From assembly GCA_014607495.2 (NCBI GenBank), contig CP053150.1, positions 12,172,495 through 12,236,494 on the forward strand: a DNA stretch of 64,000 nt, written 5' to 3'. A model generated the notes under the pieces. It was given only the letters and a program-made list of their open reading frames with translations. It did not search any database and was not told the origin of the DNA. This document shows positions 58,189 through 64,000 of the stretch, one piece after another. The stretch comes from Carposina sasakii. Its lineage: Eukaryota; Arthropoda; Insecta; Lepidoptera; Carposinidae. The stretch's first letter is position 1. Every line of letters starts with the position of its first letter. The position numbers were made by a program, and so were the translations under genes.

Positions 58189-59330
58189 GGCGGAAAGGTC
58201 ATATGGATTGGGGCGCAAACCATGTCACATCACCGATCTTTTTGTATACCTAAATGGTTAAATGTTAGGTGGTTCCACGAATGTCTTAGGGGTGGGATGG
58301 ACACGGACACTGGGGATGTAGGTAGGCATTCTCAGGCGGAAAAGTCTAGTTTTTACAATAGGCAGGACGTATGTACCTATACAGATGAGTTGTCTATGTG
58401 TACCTACATACAATGTAAATAAAACCTATTCCATAAGTAGATAGAGAAACAACGGATTTTTGCTGGTCCAGCCAGCTCCCTCTATATCGACTGAGAAGAC
58501 TAATTTGAAAACAAGAATTGATTTAATGAGTGTCCAATTAAATCCCTGTTTTATTTGTTGGTGTGATGCAATACTACTTGGTACCTAGGTAATATTTGTC
58601 ACATCGGGGTCCATTTGACCCTAATCGCCCCCAATTGAATGTCTATATTGTCCGTTCGAGTGATATATTATCTCTCCATGCAGATTGACATAAAAATAAA
58701 AAGGTGTGCGTCGGGCGTGGGATTGAGACCCCAATAGCAATAGGGACAACCAGGGCAGATATACTCATGATGGTAAGCTCAAACCGTAGTGAAAAATGTT
58801 TTGACCTATACTCGTACAGGGTGTGAGTGACAGCCAACTATTGGTTATTGTGAAACATTGCTATTTTTTGGATCACTTGTGAGTTTCCTTTAGGGTTGAT
58901 TCAGTAATGTATTTTAACTTACTTGTGTGCAACGGACTAAACTATTTATAGTGGTTTTTCAAGCAGTCTGGACACGTTTTCGATCGATTATCTAAGATTC
59001 TGTAACGTCACAAATTCTGAAATAAGGGTGTTTAGCCGTCTCATAAAGTGCCTTATTGACCTAGTTAAATGCGAGCTATTTTGAAGATTTGTCCATACAG
59101 CCTGAGCTACATGCCTTTGTTAACAACATATAAAAAAGTAAAGTAGCCCACTGTTATGGGCCATACCATAAGAGCTATCACTTTTGTTACTTTCAAAATG
59201 ACCATTTCCAGAGACGAGTGACAAGGGAATAACAAACAGTGAATAAAACAACTGCTATAGTTACATCTGTAAAAGTTTAATTAACCAAATACTTATTTAC
59301 ACTAAAAAAACATTTCTAATATGTAATAGT
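58189..59330. other. Intergenic, 3' side of the UPF0489 gene
   Basis: No gene recognised. The minus ORF at 58643-58837 lacks support. An ATTAAA (minus, 59281-59276) lies about 50 bases past the UPF0489 stop and may be its poly(A) signal. Confidence 0.5.
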
Positions 59331-60651
59331 TTAGTAAATATATGAAGGAATATTTACTTTTAAATAATGCAACTCAGGGTCGTCTGTTTGGTAAATTTCA
59401 TGTAAAACTTCTAGGATCAGAGACTGAATTAATTCGACCTGAAACAAAGAAAACTAATTAAAGAATAATAATGTAATAAATTGCACTATTTTTAGGAAGT
59501 TTTCAGTTTTAAAATCATCGACGCATCACTGCAACTACTTCTTACCTGATGTGGAGGACAATATCCATCTTCAGTAGATCGCGCTACAGTAATCAATACT
59601 GGCGGAGGAAGGCTTTTCAAAAATGTCTTTAAGGATTTGTTTATATGCTCCTTTATTCCATCCTCAGTACTAATGTGATACGGCAGACCCCCTTGGTCCC
59701 TGGTGCAGCCACCAGCGAACACGGTCCACCAGTCCACCGGGCCCACAGCTTCGCGGCTCAGGTCTTCTGCCAAACTCGAAACCTAGGAATCATTGATAAG
59801 ACTGATTAAGTACAAATCGTACGACCAAATAAATAAGCCAAATCAATGAAACCAACCTTGTGGAACAGCTCTGACTTGTCGCCGACGTACGAGTCCAAAG
59901 TGTCGTGTTCTTCTAGATGTTGAAATAAGTGCTCAAGTTCCTGCAGCTGCCGTTCACGGGATTCGACAACTTTCTCGATCGTTTCTGTTCTGTCGTTGTC
60001 TGGAAGTTTAAAGCCAAATATAGGTTCTAAGCGGTCGTATAGTCCGATATTCTCATGAAGCGCTAGAAACGGATTTCCCGTGCTAAAAAAATCCAAATCT
60101 ATATCGAGTACGTACGGTTGGGCAATGTCGAGATTCTTCACAAGGTTGTCGATGTCATTTTTCTCACTGTTTTCAGCTAATTCCGCGACAGTGAGAGAGA
60201 ATTGCCTATGGTTAATTAGGCGGGTAGAGTACAGTGCATCTGAGAGATAATAAGGTTCCTTGCTATTAGTGCGTAATAAGCCGGTCTCGGGATGGTCTCC
60301 AAGGAGGATCTCGCGCGTGCCGTCCGAGAACTGCGTCGCCCAAGGTGGGCGCAGCCACACCACCCTCCCGATGTGCCCCGCCGCCGCAGCCGGAACTATC
60401 CAATTTTCTATTTGCAATAATGGCAGAACTTGTTTTCCAGAGCGAGCATCTATTCCTTTAAGTTTGCGGTCTATAAGCATGTCTGGATGCGCGTCTAAAT
60501 GCAGTAAGGTCGTGCCTTCCACTGGTAGCTTCTTGGCCCCGATTGCGGAGTAAATAAATTGTAAAGCGTCATTGTGCTCCTCAACAACGTAAATTGGAAT
60601 TTTCTTAAACCTTTTTAATGGAGGTAATTCAGCTTCTGTAGCTTTATTCAT
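59331..60651 (-). CDS. UPF0489 family protein (C5orf22-like), three exons
   Basis: Exons 60651-59857, 59782-59546 and 59438-59331. Introns are 74 bp (CAAG|GTTGGT...TTCCTAG) and 107 bp (CATCAG|GTAAGA...TTTGTTTCAG), both phase 0; total 379 residues. Near the N-terminus, [12 protein letters not shown] is followed by HLDAHPDML (residues about 50-58). Later come [27 protein letters not shown] and, at the end of exon 2, DGYCPPHQ joined to VELIQSLI. The His/Asp clusters and order match UPF0489, a conserved eukaryotic family thought to have an arginase-like fold and of unknown function. The human relative is about 440 residues. The start Met follows an AT-rich leader and fits the family start. No breaks seen. 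The only complete host gene in the window. Confidence 0.92.
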
Positions 60652-62249
60652 TTTGATTAATTGTCAAGTTCAGTGAAAAGTTTACGACATCCTTTCGTAC
60701 TGCTTTATTCCGATATTTATTTTCTTACATGTATAATTATAATCCTGAAATTAATAACCTTGCATTAAAACGCGAAACAACGAGCAAATGAAGATAAAAT
60801 CAAGATTGTGTGGCAATCACTGCGCTAAATGTTATTTATTGTTGTCATCAACCTATTATGATAAGAAATGAATTCCGTAAACAATCCCTCGAATTTGGGT
60901 CAAGGTTCTTACTATCCAACCAAAAAATAGAATGAGGATAGCTCCACCCTCCTATGTACTACTAGTCCTTGAAATGCAAGTAACTGCGCATAATCTAGTA
61001 GAGTGCGTTTCACCAAATAGTTCTTTTGAATGATGGCGCTGGTTACTATGTGTATGATTACATTATCTGTGTTACTGAATACAAATAATGTTAGTTCCGA
61101 AATCAGGCATAAGAGTTATTTTATAAAACGGTCTCTAACTATATAGCCTTTGCTATAGCGAACTATTGTAGACAATGGTGGTGGGTGGCATGATCCAAGA
61201 AAAAATGGTCTGGCAATGCGGGATTTCCGAAGGAAAGTATCCCTACTAGCGACAGATGTGTGGGCCTGCAGGCAGAGTTTCGATCTCGTCACTCTTAATG
61301 ACGAGTGACGAGCTAAATCAATTTTGTACTGGAGTCTATCTAAGATTGATGTTATGCAGTTATAACATACAGTAGACTAGACTTTATGCTAGCAATCAGA
61401 AGCTTAAAAATGCACAAAATGAGGACCAAATTTTTGCATTTGTCATGTAATTTTTAAAACGAGGTTAGCCCAGCAATATGAACTATGCATAATGCAAATG
61501 GCTGCAGTCGAGGTTCGAGAGGCAATTTCAGAAAACTACAATGGGCAATGTCTGCGCAATGTTAGGTGATTCTAGGTATCGATTGGCGTGAATTGCAGTG
61601 TTAGTCTCTTTGGTAAACAGACTCTTAGGTTAGGCAAACTTCCGGGGAAGCGGCGCGCTGCGTAGTTGCGCGGCGTGGCTGCGGCCACGCGAGGGGAGGG
61701 TGTTGTGACGGGTGCAGAGGGTCGATACTGCTGACGTCACTACGCTACTACGCCGCCGAACATCACCCCGCGCCCCCGACCTATTGCGTCTTAACGCGCA
61801 CCTGGGTCAAGGTAGAATATCGAAGCATATTCGTGGACTCGTTTTATAAATGGTTTAATTAATAATTATAAATGCATGAGCATTTATACTGTAACTAGTG
61901 CCTTCCTTACTTTTGCTTAACATTATAGTTAACATCAAGGTAGGTCAAGGGCGTAATGTTAAATCGCGTATATAAGGTACCTAGGTAAACTTTCAAGGAA
62001 GACTTTTGGAATAATATGTGAAACGCAGTTTTATTTGCTTAAAAGATAACATTCATTACGGCATAACTATTTACACATTTGTGTATTATGTGTGTCGCAT
62101 CACATTTTAGGACAAACCTTTATAAATATTTTTATTCGCAAGATTTTGATTTTTCATAAGTTTGACGTAAACATGAAATAAAATAACTACTTTTATCATT
62201 TTGGTGTTGAATTTTCGATAATGTAACTTCTTATTTTATATCAAGAAAT
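60652..62249. other. Upstream of the UPF0489 gene; no gene recognised
   Basis: 61000-61120 repeats a block seen at 17258-17400 ('gtttcaccaaa.agttc', 'acattatctgtgttactg', 'gttagttccgaaatc'). 61289-61317 is a 10-bp hairpin (ctcgtcactc/gagtgacgag). 61625-61800 is a GC/CpG-rich island with no ORF, possibly a promoter or 5' UTR for a gene outside the window. Confidence 0.45.
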
Positions 62250-62321
62250 CACTACATATTATAAAACAAAGTTGCTTGCATAGGGACAGCGGCAAGCGAC
62301 TTTGTTTTATAATATGTAGTG
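62250..62321. repeat. 30-bp-stem hairpin beside a Helitron-like end
   Basis: Arms 62250-62279 and 62292-62321 are inverted complements with one mismatch (cactacatattataaaacaa...), loop 12 nt. The right arm ends one base before CTAG of the next element. 'cgctgtcccta'-type sequence in the loop is seen in lepidopteran repeats. Confidence 0.7.
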
Positions 62322-62322
62322 A

Positions 62323-62515
62323 CTAGTGTACGCCCGCGACTTCGTCCGCGTGGACTGCAGAAAAAACAAATGTCGAAATTATCTGGGACAAAAATATTCC
62401 AGAGTGTCAGTTAACTCCATACTACCAATTTTTATTAAAATCGCTCCAGCCGTTTTTACGTGAAAGAGTAACAAACATCCATCCATACCCACAAACTTTC
62501 GCGTTTATAATATTG
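62323..62515 (-). mobile_element. Helitron-like element
   Basis: Minus strand: 'aatattataaacgcgaaagt' near the start, 'gttactctttcacg', 'aaaacggctgg' and a 'cgcggacgaagtcgcgggcg' hairpin, then CTAG. The 5' TC end is blurred. Confidence 0.6.
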
Positions 62516-63978
62516 TTAAATTATTATGTATTTTATTTTTAATTTATTAATATCCTTACATAATTTAAGGAATTTTGTAATAGAACTACAATGCAAAAGT
62601 CACTGGTCTTTTTTAGTAAAACCTTGATGATAGTGTTAATAGAACTTATTAAGTTAGTATCCGATACTGACATTTTATAAAAATTATGCATTATTATTTT
62701 CGTATACAAATTGGATATTAGTGATGTATCATTTGATTTATTGTTAATGCAAACTTAAATTGTTAAACTGGTGAATAAATGAAAATAAAAAAATCTCACT
62801 CAACCATTGAAAAGACTTGTATGTCAAAGAAAACAAACTATACATAAGTACTACCATATCCCAGCAGAATGTCTTCAAAGGGGAAAGTTATGTGAAAAAT
62901 TTCAAATAATTTTATGTGTCTCTAAATGCTAATTTTATCAAAAAGCTTCCCTACTCATATGGACCACTGCTTAAATCTCAGATAATTTCTAATTTGATTG
63001 TCAGCTTTGCCAGAAAAAAATTATTGTCAGATAATGTACCTAATGACTGCAGTGTACTAGGAACCTGACCTTGTGCAGTTCATGAAAGTGGGCCCTTATG
63101 ATTTGGTTAAAAATAGTGAAAATATCTGAACAGTGCAAAACAAACCATGTTGTCACACTTTAAGGTTTTTATGTGGACATTTTAAACTATTATATTCATC
63201 TCCCGAAGTTGTGTCTCTTGTGAAGTAGAGAGTTACATAGCACCAGGTATTTGATTTAATGTTTTATTTCATCTCAAAATTACAAGTTTATAATCAGGGA
63301 ACTTGGTGAAGACTTTTGTAAACTCGGAATAGATTCCCCAGAAGGAGTTATCAATGATAAATGTACCTATAATGGGCAGTGAAACAAAAAGGAAATGTCC
63401 TGCTCTCCATTCTACTTTTCAGTTTCGATAAATAAAATAAAGGTGAGGTTGCCAAATTTTTGAGGTTATAAATTAATATTCATTTTTTTATGGAGAAATT
63501 TACAAAATCAGGAAATGTCTTTGCCATAGACCAAAATTGAGAATTATAGTGTCGGTAGTTTAGACAAGAAACACTGCATTGCTGCATGATATCACAATAA
63601 TTTTCAACATTATGAATGTCTGCATGTGTAACTAAAAATGGAGGGAATTTAATGCCTGTTCTCTTACTTCTATACTCACTATATTTAATGCTCCTAGCAA
63701 AGATGGTGTTTCCTAGGAAAATAATATACTCACATAACTACAGATTTATGTAGTACAAATTACAATAGATTCCAATTGGAAATAAAATCAATAAAACCTA
63801 CAACTTTATCTACAGTAAGTAACAAAGAGATAGCAGAAACAAGATTTAATAAAATACAATGTCTAGGTACTAAGCTGCATGAACTTTATGCTGAAAGTGA
63901 AAAATAAAATGCGCAATATCAAAATTCAAGTAAGACCTATTGTTACTACGATTGCAGTAGATTACCACATGCCACTTA
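62516..63978. other. Intergenic or intronic; weak coding traces
   Basis: Plus-strand stretches near 62945-63060 and 63298-63382 read like broken coding sequence (SNLIVSFARKKLLS; ELGEDFCKLGIDSPEG...), and an AATAAA lies at 63431. Frames do not join, so a pseudogene is possible. See findings. Confidence 0.3.
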
Positions 63979-63979
63979 C

Positions 63980-64000
63980 CTTTCTTCATAAAAATTCTTG
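63980..64000 (-). CDS. Exon cut by the window edge
   Basis: Minus strand gaagaaag|GTAAGTGG is a near-consensus donor. The 21 bases before it are open in two frames. This is probably the 3' end of an exon of a gene continuing beyond 64000, upstream of the UPF0489 gene on the same strand. Confidence 0.4.

Noticed and set aside
1..64000. CRISPR arrays, bacterial operons, ribosomal RNA
   Set aside because: No regularly spaced direct repeats of that type, no bacterial gene spacing and no rRNA sequence seen; the window is animal nuclear DNA.

Overview
The window looks like nuclear DNA from a moth or butterfly (Lepidoptera). It is AT-rich, with long gene-poor stretches, spliced genes with AATAAA/ATTAAA signals, and repeat families typical of that order: Helitron-like elements with TC...CTAG ends, an RTE-type LINE with the 'gttggacataggcc' 3' motif, and many small TIR elements. 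No prokaryotic gene layout is present. Host genes are few. The only complete one is a three-exon UPF0489/C5orf22-type gene at 59331-60651 (minus). Partial host genes are a signal-peptide exon at 41279-41400 (minus) with candidate 5' UTR exons near 47.3-47.5 kb and 49.2 kb, a candidate last exon at 10940-11005 (plus), a two-exon SWIM/YqaJ-associated fragment at 3632-4226 (plus), and an exon cut by the right edge (minus).

Region by region. 0-5.4 kb: a Helitron-like element, a broken mariner transposase, the SWIM-like fragment and a foldback element. 6.7-10.9 kb: two Penelope-like elements (PLEs), head to head, forming an almost perfect 4.08-kb palindrome flanked by a 12-bp duplication. Each has a reverse transcriptase/GIY-YIG ORF and a hammerhead-ribozyme-like motif. 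11.2-18.5 kb: three inverted-repeat elements. 20.5-22.7 kb: a Helitron-like element interrupted by a 5'-truncated RTE LINE with a 15-bp duplication. 23.4-27.5 kb: two complete copies of a non-autonomous DNA transposon with 4-bp duplications and arrays of a palindromic motif, plus small MITEs. 29.6-31.7 kb: a 1.02-kb direct duplication whose 94-bp spacer contains the terminal sequence of the 7-kb PLE. 36.6-38.7 kb: a dispersed repeat, a foldback and a hAT MITE with an 8-bp duplication.

50.07-58.18 kb is a nested pair. The outer element is a decayed Transib transposon, with ends starting CACAGTG, a CGGCG duplication and ~360-bp inverted repeats. Inserted in it is a young mag-like Ty3/Gypsy element with two 143-bp LTRs that differ at one base, a tRNA-Ser-type primer site, gag with one stop and one frameshift, and a long intact pol. 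The Ty3/Gypsy element has two candidate spliceosomal introns, one in the leader and one exactly between protease and reverse transcriptase. These introns, the PLE palindrome with ribozymes, the PLE tip as spacer in the 1-kb duplication, and the unclassified palindrome-array transposon are the items most worth a second look.

All calls come from reading the sequence. Family assignments rest on recognised motifs; no database search was run.
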